A DNA stretch of 64,000 bases from Hyphodiscus hymeniophilus (taxonomy: Eukaryota; Ascomycota; Leotiomycetes; Helotiales; Hyphodiscaceae): NCBI GenBank assembly GCA_016508695.1, contig VNKQ01000008.1, positions 1,902,306-1,966,305 of the forward strand, read 5' to 3'. This document shows positions 34,609 through 46,026 of the stretch, piece by piece (position 1 is the first letter of the stretch; the number at the start of each line of letters is the position of its first letter). The notes beneath the pieces were generated by a model. That model ran no database searches, was not told the DNA's origin, and saw only the letters and a program-made list of their open reading frames with translations. The position numbers and the translations under genes were made by a program.

Positions 34609-37600
34609 CGTGTATGAACACAGCGGTTGAAGCAGTCGTAAGTGTCCAGCCAGCCGGTGCAACTCCGAGACAGGGTTTTCATTAAAAGCGAAGAACAAGG
34701 CAGCAAAGGCAGCTTTGGAACCCTTTCAGTACGAAAGAAATTAAAGAAGTTGAAGATAAGAAGGCCAAGCTCGGAAAGAAGCAAGGCCATAGAGCTTCTG
34801 CGCTAGCGAATGGCTTGCAGGGTGGTCAGGGTGATCGGGGCGGGGTAATCCCCAGGGGCTCCAGGCTCAAACCAGCTTCCATGCCGCCAATTAGCAGGTA
34901 CAACCCTATCACGTGTAGCCTCACTTTAAAACTAAACATTGTCTTGAACGTCAGGACGAAGTATTTGTTCATTAGAACGAGTAAGACGCTAGCTAAGCTT
35001 AACAACTGTATTGAGAAATGCGTCATATAACTAAACAATAACAAATGATGAATTGAAGAGTACGGGGTAAGACTAAAAGCTCTTGACATTGAATCCTGGA
35101 CCTGCTCTAGAACTACCAATAAGTGTTACGAGTGACAGGGGAAATACATGCTGCACCTGGCACGAGGAAACACCATTAACCGCGTTAAATAGCACAAGTA
35201 AGGATCTTGGAAGGAGTGCCCCGCATGCTCTTCTACTCTACGATTCAATTTTCGGATCATTCAAGCACGCACTAAGCTATATGCTCACAATGGATTCTAG
35301 GCCTCGCTGCCAGCAATTCTGGTCTCATGTCTGCCGTTCTGGGGGCTCGAAGGGCTTGATCTTCGGCGACTTGAGCTAGGAAATAGAGACCTTCCATTCG
35401 TATCACACAAATACAAGATACGAGCAATCAAATCCCATCATTTGCAACTACTAGCGACTGTAACAGAGCAGAATGTTGACATCATATTTACTGAAAGCTA
35501 TGCAATGCAGTGATAGTTATAAGCAGCCATCAATATCTCTCAATGGGTGATGACAAGGAGCTTCCTCTTCACTGGTTTCAGCCTTGGAGGAATGTCCCGT
35601 AAATCCGTCTAGTAGGCTGACCTTCATGGCTATTGTCTAGTGGGCTGGAGTGAAACAAACATTTGGCTTATAGCGAAACCTCCCTTTGCCTCTTGAGCCT
35701 ACACAGTGAGCAAGAATACGCCCGAATCAACTTGTCCTTCATGGAATTGACAGGCACGCAACAGATCCAGAGGCTATAAATGCCTATGAGGGCAGCGTCA
35801 GTTGGCTATCCGTCATTTCTACCCAGCCCGAACTTGACCATGTTTTCAAATCCACTACGAAATGTTGGCCACGATTTGTCAAGTTTAAGCACTGGGTGTA
35901 CAAGTTGAGATATGAAGCTCACCAGCTTTCGACCCTTGATCCAGAGTTACGACCACGTCCCGCTACATGTCACATAATCATACCGGACGTTTCATCTCTC
36001 ACATAAAGCAATACAACACATTGATGGAAAATAGCGTGAAGAACCAAGTCTCATGGAAGGACGAAGGCTAGGAATAGTGTCCTTCGGATGTCCCGAAACT
36101 TGACGAACAATCAGCGTCGTGTTTCACTCGGAGTTGGAGGCCGGAATTATAGGCTGTGACAGACTGTGCTTTGTGCATTACTTACCCACGTCCCAAAAGT
36201 CGGAAACATCCTGGGCTCAAACTTGCAACGCTGGCTATCGAACGCACGAAACGCCTCGCAGGCATTCTACGCAGCAGCTCGGATAACGTAGCAGACTATT
36301 TGCTAACCGTCCCAATAACAGAAAAGAATGTGAACCTGGAGCGTAGCAGCTGCTGAGACTAGGAACTATCTCCATGGTAGCTCTTAATGCAAAGTTTTAT
36401 GGTCCATCTGCTCTGATAATGTACGGTATGCCAAACAGACCTAAAGCAAGGAGACAAATCATCCCGACGGCCTGGGTGAGAGAATCGACAATAGAGTGAG
36501 GAGCATGACCTAAGCATAGCTAAAGGCCATCCTCCACGGCCTTTCAAGTGTCGTTTGACAGGGACGGTCGAGAATCGTAGGCCAGCATTAGCCGAAGGCA
36601 ACCCGAGGAGCACACTGTGCATGTCGAGAAAAGCCTGTGGCGAACCGAAAGCTGCAAAACCAACAACAAGTACGGCACTACCTAGTATCGGATGCTGGCG
36701 ACAGTGGCGAGTACCAAAGGCTCGGGACGTTGCCAAAGCTAGGCCGTGGCCTTTTCTAGAGGCTGTATTCGGAGTGACAGGCCTACTTGGGATGAGACGT
36801 CCGAGAGGCATCGGCGATGAGTACAGTATTATCAACTTCCCCAGGCTCCAGCTCTCCAATTCTCCAGAATCCCAAAAGTGGAACGAAAGAAAAAGGATGA
36901 GTGGTTGATTTGGTAGTGTAGATTGTAACATGTTTGAGCCCGGACGTTGAGCGGCGCATGGCCCCCTACCCCCATACTGTAAAAGAGCCGAGAATACAGC
37001 CAAACAAAGCCACATACTGCTGGAATTGGCCGTGGTACGAACTCTCGAACCTTAAACCTTAACCAGATATGTGCCACGGATGGTGGACTTGAAATGGTGG
37101 AGATGATCGACTGTATCGTTCATTCGAGACGCCGGTATTCAAATGTATTTCGTAAGAAGAAATTGGTGTCTACTAGACCTCCCCCGCTTGGAAAACTCGA
37201 GGGTCTGGATTATCGGAAAGGACTTCGTAAACCTTAAAGCGGGGCAGGGCTGTTGTTCCCGAGCGGTTCCTGCGTCTCTAATTCGTGCCTTCCCCTGGCT
37301 TTACTCGTACAGGCTGGGGTGCATAGAGGCGGGTGTTGATGTTGGTCCAGGGTAAAGTGGCGAAGGCGGAACTATCTCGGCCACTTGTAAGTTCTGTGCA
37401 AATCACGAATCGTGGTGGCTTCTTTTGTTACACCATTCATTCTGAAGATTTTCTCTCGATAGAGGCTTTTCCTGAGGTTTCCAATCGGTGGGACTAGTGA
37501 CCACATCAAAGAGGCGGGCGACATTGTTAGGGTGTTATGGAAACCTTGGTAATCGGTTCCCGTGTTGGTTCTGGAGAGTAATTGAGAGAGTACCTAGTGA

Positions 37601-38169
37601 TGGAACTGAAGATATCGTGATGTCTATTGTGTCTAAGGAGTAAGAGGAAGCAGGAATTGGTAAGGTAACAAATATCACCAGTCTCCGTATCCTAATCTAA
37701 CTAAGTAGGGCATTTCACTGACAACCCAAGACTTTGCGGATATGCATGTACACGGAGCTATGGATTGGGGTCTCCAACGTTCCATATACCAAACAGGCCG
37801 AGGGAGCGGCACGGATTGCATGCATTCTTTAGCAATACTCGTGGCGCCAGAACAGACCTGGGGGTGCCGAACCGCAGGTGTTATTTGCAGCAGGCTCAGG
37901 GGCCTCCTTGTTTCCATGCTCCGTGGCCGCTCAAAAGAGTGTGAAAGCCTGGCTTAGTAGTGTCACGCAGCCCTGAGGGGTAATAACCAACACATGGAGA
38001 CAAGGTCTTTAGCTGATGATCCGGATCCCCTTCCGTCTAGTGAGTAGTGCCTGATATCAATCGGCTTCGTCTTCGCTCACCTCCTCACCTCCTCACCTAC
38101 ATGTCCTTCATTTATACAACACTTTCTCCCAATCCTGCGGTTAATTATTTGCTACTATAAAACTACACC
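34609..38169. other. Long gene-poor region
   Basis: 3.5 kb with no gene I can support. The left end is the promoter of the C2H2 regulator. A 218-codon minus frame at 36359-37015 has no family features, no clear start context, and an equally good frame on the other strand. The sequence shows no strong AT bias and no obvious repeats; it could hold a lineage-specific or non-coding transcript. Confidence 0.4.
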
Positions 38170-39271
38170 ATGGCCCCACAGTCATATAGCACATTGCAGC
38201 TCGGTCGGCGGATGACGAAAGTGACCAAACCGACTGACCCAGAGGGACTCATCCTGGAAGCATGGTCACAAGGCTACATGGTTGGGTCAATCATTATTAT
38301 GATTTGCATCACACTTTCTAATATCAGACGCGGTGTTCTTCTTCACAAACTCATTCTTCTCGAGGTAGGTCCTCCAAATTAACTCATCTATCAGTTTACA
38401 GTGTTTGCTGATTCGAATCCATATCAGCTCATCTTCGGTACTTTTCATGGTTTCTTCATTTTTAACAACGCTCCCGTCTATGGCTGGTATTTGTCTGTAT
38501 CTGCGATTTTCCTCAATACGTCTTGGAGTCTTCACAATGTGGTTGCCTACTTGAAGACGAAACCTTTCATGGGCAGGAAGATGAAGATCTTTTACCTTAC
38601 CACCTTTATCATGGCCCAGCCATACTGGATCCTGGAAATATACGCCAACTTTACCTACTTTAACAACATCAATGACATATTCCTGAGGACAAGGGCTTTC
38701 GAGGCTCTCTGTCGGTAAGTGTACCATGTCTTACTCCATGCGCCTCATAATTTATTTGTTAATGGTCATTAGGGATCCATGGTGGGTCTACACGACTTGC
38801 TGTCTTCTCTACAATATACGTAAACGATACAACTTCGGTATTTTCGAACTCATATACCTTTCTCCACGCTTCGGCATCATGCTTCTAGCCATGGTCTTGT
38901 CTATCGTCTTCACAATAATCGACATCTGTTCCGTGACAGACGCGCTCAAATCTGCGCTACCCGATGGCCTCAACCCGTTCTGGAAACTCGCATTTGTGTT
39001 CAAGCTTCTCACAGATTCGGTAATACTCGATGACTTCAAGACTGCCCTGGATAAGTTGAGTGCGGTTAATTTAAATAAGGCTGAGGAACGGTCGGGGGTT
39101 TGGTCGAGCAGCAGGAACAGGAGTGCGCACCATAAGCCAGATCCTCAGGCAAAAGCTACGCCTATGAGGATGGGGAGCTCTTCGTCGAGTAAGCCTTGGA
39201 TTGCAGTCACGACGGAGACTAAAGTGGAAAGTTACCAGATGGAAAATATGGCGGCCAGGGAATCTGGCTGA
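38170..39271 (+). CDS. Fungal integral membrane protein, function unknown
   Basis: 326-residue multi-pass membrane protein of an uncharacterised fungal family. Exons are 38170-38364, 38428-38714 and 38773-39271. For intron 1 the acceptor at 38425-38427 (63 nt, branch GCTGAT) is preferred over one at 38394, which would give a 30-nt intron; the join then reads HKLILLELIFGTFHGFFIF, typical of the family. Hydrophobic segments: MVGSIIIMICITL, IFGTFHGFFIFNN, YLSVSAIFLNTSW, FYLTTFIMAQPYWILEI, WVYTTCCLLY and IMLLAMVLSIVFTIIDI. A conserved-looking DPWWVYTT opens the third exon. The C-terminal 60 residues are Ser-rich and hydrophilic. Confidence 0.82.
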
Positions 39272-41029
39272 ATTCCTAATCAATGTCGATAAAGGGTCGT
39301 TGAGGTCGAAATCAGGAGTTGATACCAAGGCGTTTACATGCATCAATGTGTAAAAGGTTTATTTACAGTGCCCATTTTCGACGACAGCGACGGGAGTAGT
39401 ACTATTCTTCCACCACTAAGGGTAATACTACCAGAATTTCTGAAAATCCACACAATCAAATGATTCTACTGGATGAATACCTCATGTTCGTTTAGTCACG
39501 AGATGGGTCCCTCCATTACCACTGTTGCCACTGCATGTTATCATTGAATCGTGGCTTAGTTGAGCCTTGGTGGCAGTACCACCCGAGTGACACAACATGG
39601 ACATATTAGATGTAGAAGATATGGATCGTAACTAAGTAATGAGGTTATCGTTCAAGTCGAAATCTCTAGGCCTAAGTCTTCCACTGCCTAGCATTGTACC
39701 ATGCCCATGGTATGGTGAACGGTCAAGCAGTTCAGAGCTTGATCTGCGTCTGCAGTTGTATTGTCGATTACTGAGAGTCCTCAATCAACGACCAGGCAGC
39801 TAGTACATTTGAATATCCCGCAGATGATACATGCCAATTTGCCTGTACCGATCTTCTTATTCAAGGGAAGCCCAACCCATTCGCGATCTTATTAGGCCAC
39901 TTACAACATTCCTGTGTAAGCTTTGACTTATGGCTTTTCAGAGACACTCAAGAATTGCGACGGCGTGTCATCGAAGCCCATGTAAAAGATGAACAAGGTA
40001 AACTATTACCGCAGGCACAATCGTTTTGCAAGACGGGGCTACAGTACCAAATGCTTTTTGTCCGGTTTCTCCTAGTGCATATATCATCCTCCAAGAGCGC
40101 AGGCCGCACACCTGGTTCCTCGAACACGTTATGTACCCCTTTGCAGGCTGCAACTTTATTCCGACGATACGCCTTCCAAGAAAGTTGGAATATAATGGAA
40201 ACATCGTCATCCTTCACTTGGTTAATGCCTTAATCGAGGTGGTTGCACGTGATAAAGAAGTCTATCTCGAATTGCTGGACCTCGAATCTCTTGCGTAGAC
40301 GTATGTATCCACTGAATATTCACGGGATGCCCACCGTAATTATAAAATCCTCACTTCTAGAGGTGTCTCGATCTTGTGTTGGTCCAGAGCCATCACTTGA
40401 TAACAACAAGACATTTCCTTTTCGAATCTGCCTGACAGTATCACATGCAAAAAGCTTGTGATGTGAGCAATGACCAGCTTGCAGAGCTCAACAATGTATC
40501 TTCGACTCCAATAAGAAAACCTTATCATATCATGTTATCGTATCATTATACATATATAAATCATATATACATTCCCACACACAAGAGACTCAACAGAGCA
40601 GAATATGTGGGATGTAGATAAAAACCCTGGTTCTTGGTTTTGGCGCATGTTATTGGGTGGATCCCCCCCATACATACAAAGGGGGCGACGATGTCATAGG
40701 GTCAAGCCACAGTCGTGTGCGCACACGCACTGGCCCTGATTGGTGTCCTTCCATAAAATTCCATCTGCCAACAATTCTGCTACAAACTTGCATCATCGTC
40801 CTCCCTCACTTCTACCACTTCCATTCCACTTCAACCTCAACCTCAACAACAACAACTTCCAGATATTGAAGACAAGCCAATTCTCATCTTCTCCCTTTGC
40901 CAGGCATCTCCAAGACTCATCACCGACGATAAATCCACACATCAGCCAATCCGCACATCCTTCCTGCAACATCTCGCGTTCAGGAAATAACAACTTCCTC
41001 TTCAGCATCATCCAATCCGCATCGCAACC
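39272..41029. other. Intergenic region with one coding-like remnant
   Basis: Besides the possible remnant at 39940-40298, no gene is seen. The right part is the reticulon promoter and leader, with a 14-bp palindrome CGTGTGCGCACACG at 40714-40727 and CAACAACAAC/CAACCTCAAC repeats in the leader near 40830-40860. Confidence 0.45.
39940..40298 (+). pseudogene. Possible decayed coding fragment
   Basis: Two frames look protein-like and meet near 40000-40020: LRRRVIEAHVKDEQG (from about 39953) and then TIVLQDGATVPNAFCPVSPS, RRPHTWFLEHVMYPFAGCNF and NALIEVVARDKEVYLELLDL to a stop at 40298. The 16-nt gap between a GTAAAC and a CAG is too short for an intron, so a frameshift is likely. Family not recognised. 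Confidence 0.3.
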
Positions 41030-42362
41030 ATGTCGGAAGGTTTTGTAGCTCCGTCCATCGAGACCTCCAACGGCTCAGCTCCCTCCAGCTTAGAGAATGC
41101 AAAGAACACTGCTATCGCCAGTGAGGTGAGCTTCAGCACTGCATCAACGCGCTTTGTCCGGTCGCTGATTCCTGAGATAGTCAAATCCAACAGCTTCTGC
41201 AGATCCGCCTGCAAGCTACATTCACAATCTCTTCCCGAGTATGAACTGACATGACATCCTTTAGATGCTTCTGCTGCAGCAAATGCTGTCAAGGACCATC
41301 CCATCACTCAGAGTGTAGCCAACGGTATGTCAAACCAAGTCAAGCTCGATCCAGAATCACCACCTTCTCTTGCTGACAATCATCCCTAACAGGCCCCGTC
41401 GCCGAGAACATCAAAGACCAACATGCAAAGACCTCCAACGAATTCTCCAACCTTGCTGCTTCTCGTGCAACCCCCGCACAACCTGCTGCCACCGGCCAAC
41501 AGCTTACACACTACCACTCGTTCTTCTCCACCCTTTTGTCCTGGGATAACCCTCGCGCCTCTGGCATTGCATTCCTCTCCGCTGTCATCTTCATCTTCGC
41601 TGCTCGGTATTTCAACATCCTCCGCTATGCCTTCAAGCTTACATGGATGACTCTCGGAGTTACTGTTGCAGCTGAAGTTCTCGGGAAGGCCATCCTTGGT
41701 CAAGGCTTATCTTCCCAGATTCGCCCAAAGAAGTATTTCACCATCTCCAAGTCAACTCTCGATAACCTCACGGGTGATATGCATGAGCTCATTAACTTCT
41801 TTGTCATTGAGTCTCAACGCATCGTCTTCGCAGAGAATGTGTTTGCATCTGTTGCTGTAAGCTTCCCTTCCACCATTCCAGAGATTGCGCTAACCGTCAG
41901 GCCTTCCTCGGTGCTTTCTTTTCCTACTATCTGATCAAGTTTGTCCCAATTTGGGGTCTTACTCTCATCTCGACTTCAATCCTCTTCCTTGCTCCCCTTA
42001 TCTACAAGACCAACAAGGAGCTTATCGATCACCACGTCAACAACGCCTCTAGCATCGTCAACCAACAAACCGAGCAAGTCAAGCAACTCGCCAGCCACCA
42101 TGCCTCCCGCGCCACTGAGACCACAAAGCAGTATGTTGGAGACTACTCTGCCAAGGCTCAAGAGATGATCGGAAACGCTCGTGCTCGCTCTACTTCTCCC
42201 GTTGCCTCCGCCAAACCTGCCAAGGCCGACTTGAAGGAGAACACCCCAGCCTACAAGAGCGAGGATTTCCCCATTGCGCCCAAGGAAGAGTTCAAGGCTG
42301 CACCGCCTGTTCAAGAGACAGCCAACGCTCTGCGAACAGATGAGCCTCTGATCTCGACATAA
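41030..42362 (+). CDS. Reticulon-like ER-shaping protein
   Basis: 358-residue reticulon-domain protein that curves ER tubules. Exons are 41030-41120, 41265-41324, 41393-41856 and 41901-42362. The reticulon domain begins around LTHYHSFFSTLLSWDNPRAS, with the first hairpin GIAFLSAVIFIFAARYFNIL, a spacer of about 65 residues including ELINFFVIESQRIVFAENVF, and the second hairpin AFLGAFFSYYLIKFVPIWGL followed by LISTSILFLAPLIYKTNKE. The C-terminal tail has an amphipathic stretch (VNNASSIVNQQTEQVKQLAS) and a Pro/Ala/Lys-rich end. The first donor is taken as GTGAGG at 41121, because the next GTGAGC at 41126 would put exon 2 out of frame. Confidence 0.92.
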
Positions 42363-43674
42363 TCGCTCCGCTGGCACAGTCACCAAACGGCACGAATATT
42401 CTAGGCGACTATAACTGCGGTGCGGGTACACATATGTGGATGGGTATGATATGGAAGGGTGAATTGGGGGGCCGAATAGAAGTTGGTGGATGTCAATGAA
42501 ACGACGATGGTATGAGGTACATGCAACCAAGATGACATGCGCTTCATGAAAATTACTGTATTATCTGCGAAAGGCTTCCAGGGGCTTCTCTTTTCGGAAG
42601 CTTTTCGTTTCGTTTCTCCTTAATTTCTGCGAATTTTTATTTGCATGGGGAGCGGGTGTGAGAAAGGATGCACTAGCAACAGAATGGACGAGAAAGTACG
42701 AAATCTTATTCAACCGGCAGCCAATCGTACATGCACTGATCATTACCCACAAAAGCATGCAACGGCTGGTAGCTCGCAACAGCAGTGTGGTTATATCGTC
42801 AGAGTCATAAGATTCTGCCCTCGGCGATCGAATCTAGTGCTTCGTCACCTCATAGCCTCTTGTGCGGACTGAGTGAAATGTCGTTTTGAAGTGGCCACTT
42901 TTTGGAGATGACTTCCACTTTTTCCCTGTTCAAGCCGACTTGGTGAGGGGGTAATTGTGCATTGCATACACATGTAGCCTTGAACACTCGAAGACTTTCC
43001 TATCTTTGCATCGATGGATAGCCATTTCTAAAGTGGAGTCCAATACTGCTTGATGACACTTTGATGGTGCTTGAGTTTCCGCATAGGAGCGTGGAAATCT
43101 AACATTTCTGGATCTTCCCCTTATTTAACGAGCGGCGGCCAAGGGGTGTGCTGTGTCTGCACATCTCTAACCATTCTTTAATTCCTTTCAGTGAAGCTGG
43201 ACTTGATCACGACCTGCAATGAAAATTGTAGTTGTGCATTCGGACACCCAGGAAACAAAGAATTCTTATCCATAAAGGAGGGAGGAAGGCGAAGCTCTCC
43301 AAGTAACTGGAAGATCAAGGAATGGTAGAGTCAATCCATATCAAGAGGCGTTGCTTATGCTGTCGCATCCCAACCAGCAGTGTTCATTATCCCAAAAAGG
43401 CAATTTCTCATAGCATCACGTGACTGGGAGAATCTAAAATGATTAGGTAAGTGGGCTCCGATAGATTAGAACCTGGAACCCCTAGCTTACCTGACTCAGC
43501 CTACGCGTGCTTTCAAATATGCCATGCCACCTCGCAACGGCGGTTGTTTGCTTCTGCAATAAATGTACTCGAACCAGGAAGTTGGCTTTCGTTCAGCTAT
43601 TTTACTGTACGTATCGAACGCACATCACTACAGAACCGTTTTGACGGCAAGAAGCAAAGTAACCATCCTGTACA
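42363..43674. other. Intergenic region
   Basis: Reticulon 3' region and promoter of the next gene. No gene, RNA gene or repeat recognised. Confidence 0.45.
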
Positions 43675-45345
43675 ATGTATCTCCCAACGCAGTCAAGACC
43701 AAGCCTCGAATTTCTGACGACTACACTCCCCTTTCATGAAGCAATCGACGACAAGTCGCGCAGAATAGTTAGATCCCATGCAATCAGGGATGCCAATCGT
43801 CGGAAACGGCTGGGCACGGCTTCAGAAGATAACCGGGGATATTCAGCACCTGCACCACAGTCCAAATTCACTGCCAAATTCAAGCTTGAAACAGGATCAC
43901 TGAAACGAGCGCCAAAGTCAAGGCGTCCACTATCAAGAAACGGGGTTGATGAGTTGAAAACATCAAAGCCACAGAGATCGCGGCAGCATAGCATCTTCTT
44001 TGTACCGGATGTTGGGAATTTAGACCCCTTCGAGACGTTTCCAATCAAGCTGGGACCAAAACAACGAGCCTTGATGCATTATCGTATTTTATATCCATCC
44101 CCCTTTTTCCAACCTTGACTAACTATAGTACCCAATAGAGAATGTTTCACTTAAGCAGAATGCCTTTGCGTTCTACTCCAAAGAAGAATTATTTGCTTAC
44201 GCTGCGACTGACCCTGCGTGGTTTAATGCGACCCTATCTCTCATTGCCCTACACCATGATCTTAATATTGGGAAAGGAATCTCTCAAGAGTGCTTGTTCC
44301 ATAGAGGAGAAGCGCTCCGAATTGTCAATGATCGGATTTCTGTCTCGTGTCATGTGAACGATGCAACAATCGGGGCGATCGCTTCACTTGCGAATTTCGA
44401 CGTGAGTACGAACCATCGCTGTATCTAGACACGACCGCTGACACTTTGCAAAAGATAACAAATGGCCTTTTTGTGACGGCAACAATGCACATCAGCGGGC
44501 TAGAACAGATTCTGGCTGCTCGAGGAGGAGCGAAAGAGAGCCTGCTTTTTCTGAGTCACAGTGCGTTGCTACAAAAAGTTGTCGCATGGTCTGTCTCAAT
44601 CCCATCGGAACTCAGTGCAGTATTGACAACTGATCAGGTCCGATTTAAGCTATTCGACCACTTGGGATCTACCCCGCGTTTCCCCCTAATCAGCACTCTG
44701 GTGTGCACTGGATCGCTTCCTGATTTTATATCACTTTGCACTCCCGAACATTCGATGCTCAACGTTGTCAGTCCCCACGATCTGTTCGGAGAAATGACTG
44801 AAATATTTCAAGCGCTGAGACTTCTCTCATACTACATGACGTTGCCCTTCATCAACTCCGAAGACCAAACGAGGTTTAGTCGCGGTCTTTACATAACCGA
44901 GTACAAACTGCTCGTCTTACTGGATCAAAATTCTGAGGACGACTTCATCCCACTCGACCGAAACTCTCACATTTACGGCTCAACGAGATTGGCTGCGTAC
45001 TTGTACCTTTACATGGCCTTGAGAGAACTACCTAGGGCGACAATGATCAACTACACTCTCGCCAAACGATTGAGAGGGATATTGGTGGGAAACAATGCTG
45101 ATCTCCTGATTGTTTGGAAGGATGACCTCCATCTGCTTCTGTGGATCTCTTTCATCGGAGGGGCGGCAACATTAGGAACCAACGAAAGACAGTATTTTGT
45201 TGGCATCTTGAAGCGTTTGACTTGTAGCCTAGAGCTAGACACTCTAGAGCGGTTCCGCGGGGCTTTGAAAGAGGTGCTGTGGATGAAGGACTTCTGTCAC
45301 CAGGAGTCTGCTGCCCTCTGGAAGGAGGTATACCTGCCCGAGTAA
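43675..45345 (+). CDS. Fungal transcription-factor-like protein (fungal_trans_2 type)
   Basis: 520-residue protein. Exons are 43675-44083, 44139-44401 and 44455-45345; the second acceptor is the AATAG at 44134-44138, needed for phase. The N-terminus is basic (RRIVRSHAIRDANRRKRLG), followed by VGNLDPFETFPIKLGPKQ, a marker of fungal-specific transcription-factor-domain proteins. Then come helical segments ELFAYAATDPAWFNATLSL, HHDLNIGKGISQECLFHRGE and TMHISGLEQILAARGGAKES. No Zn2Cys6 cluster or C2H2 finger is visible, so it may be a cofactor-like or degenerate regulator. Target genes unknown. Confidence 0.8.
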
Positions 45346-46026
45346 TCTCCGATCAACACAGTATCTCAAGTTAGACCTTCTAGTAACGATTCAGTGATTA
45401 TTCAACGCCATTTGCTTAAGCCTCAGATTATGCCACGCCGAAACCCGTGTCAACAAGCCATCGGATATCCTCGCCCTCAGCATTGCGGCGAGTCGCACAA
45501 TTCAATACGAATCATTCCAGCCTGATCATTCCAGCCTCCAGAGTAAGCACTGGGTAGGTTTCTAAAGTACCTTGGTGTATCCCATAGAAAGACATCGGAT
45601 ATACGATTCTAACCCATGGAAGCTCTCGGTATGGTCCGTATGGAAGGGGATCGACAAAGTCTTCAAAAAAATTATCACAGGCGTGATTAAGTTTGATCAG
45701 GCGCTGAGACTCAAGGCACATATGATTTTGAGCCCAGAGTAGCCGCAGATGTTCAGTATGAGGTTTAGTAATGAATTTCAATTTGCGCCACGGCCAGCTC
45801 ATTGGCTGTTTGGTCCCTCGCTCAACACCGTATACGGAAAGCAGGGCCGGATGTGGCTGGTAAGATATGTACTGCTAATGCAAGCTGCGTCTAAGTGTTG
45901 GCTTTGATTAATAAGGGACTTGCTTCTTCAAAGACATCCAAAGCATTGTCTTAACCTCATTCAAGAGATGCAGTCCACCTTTTATGCTCCAAGTTACTGA
46001 GAGTCTCTAATGGTACGACGATCAAG
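45346..46026. other. Intergenic spacer with a weak minus-strand frame
   Basis: A 96-codon minus frame at 45512-45802 (DFVDPLPYGPYRELPWVRIV) has protein-like composition but no start context or family; it may be a remnant. Nothing else is seen. Confidence 0.35.

Noticed and set aside
36359..37015. 218-codon minus frame
   Set aside because: No domain, uneven composition, and overlapping frames on the other strand are as good; not supported as a gene.
38365..38394. 30-nt intron in the membrane protein gene
   Set aside because: Too short; the 63-nt alternative has a branch site and gives the conserved family sequence.
43440..43500. tRNA-like stretch with GGTTC-type words
   Set aside because: No acceptor stem pairing or complete cloverleaf could be formed.
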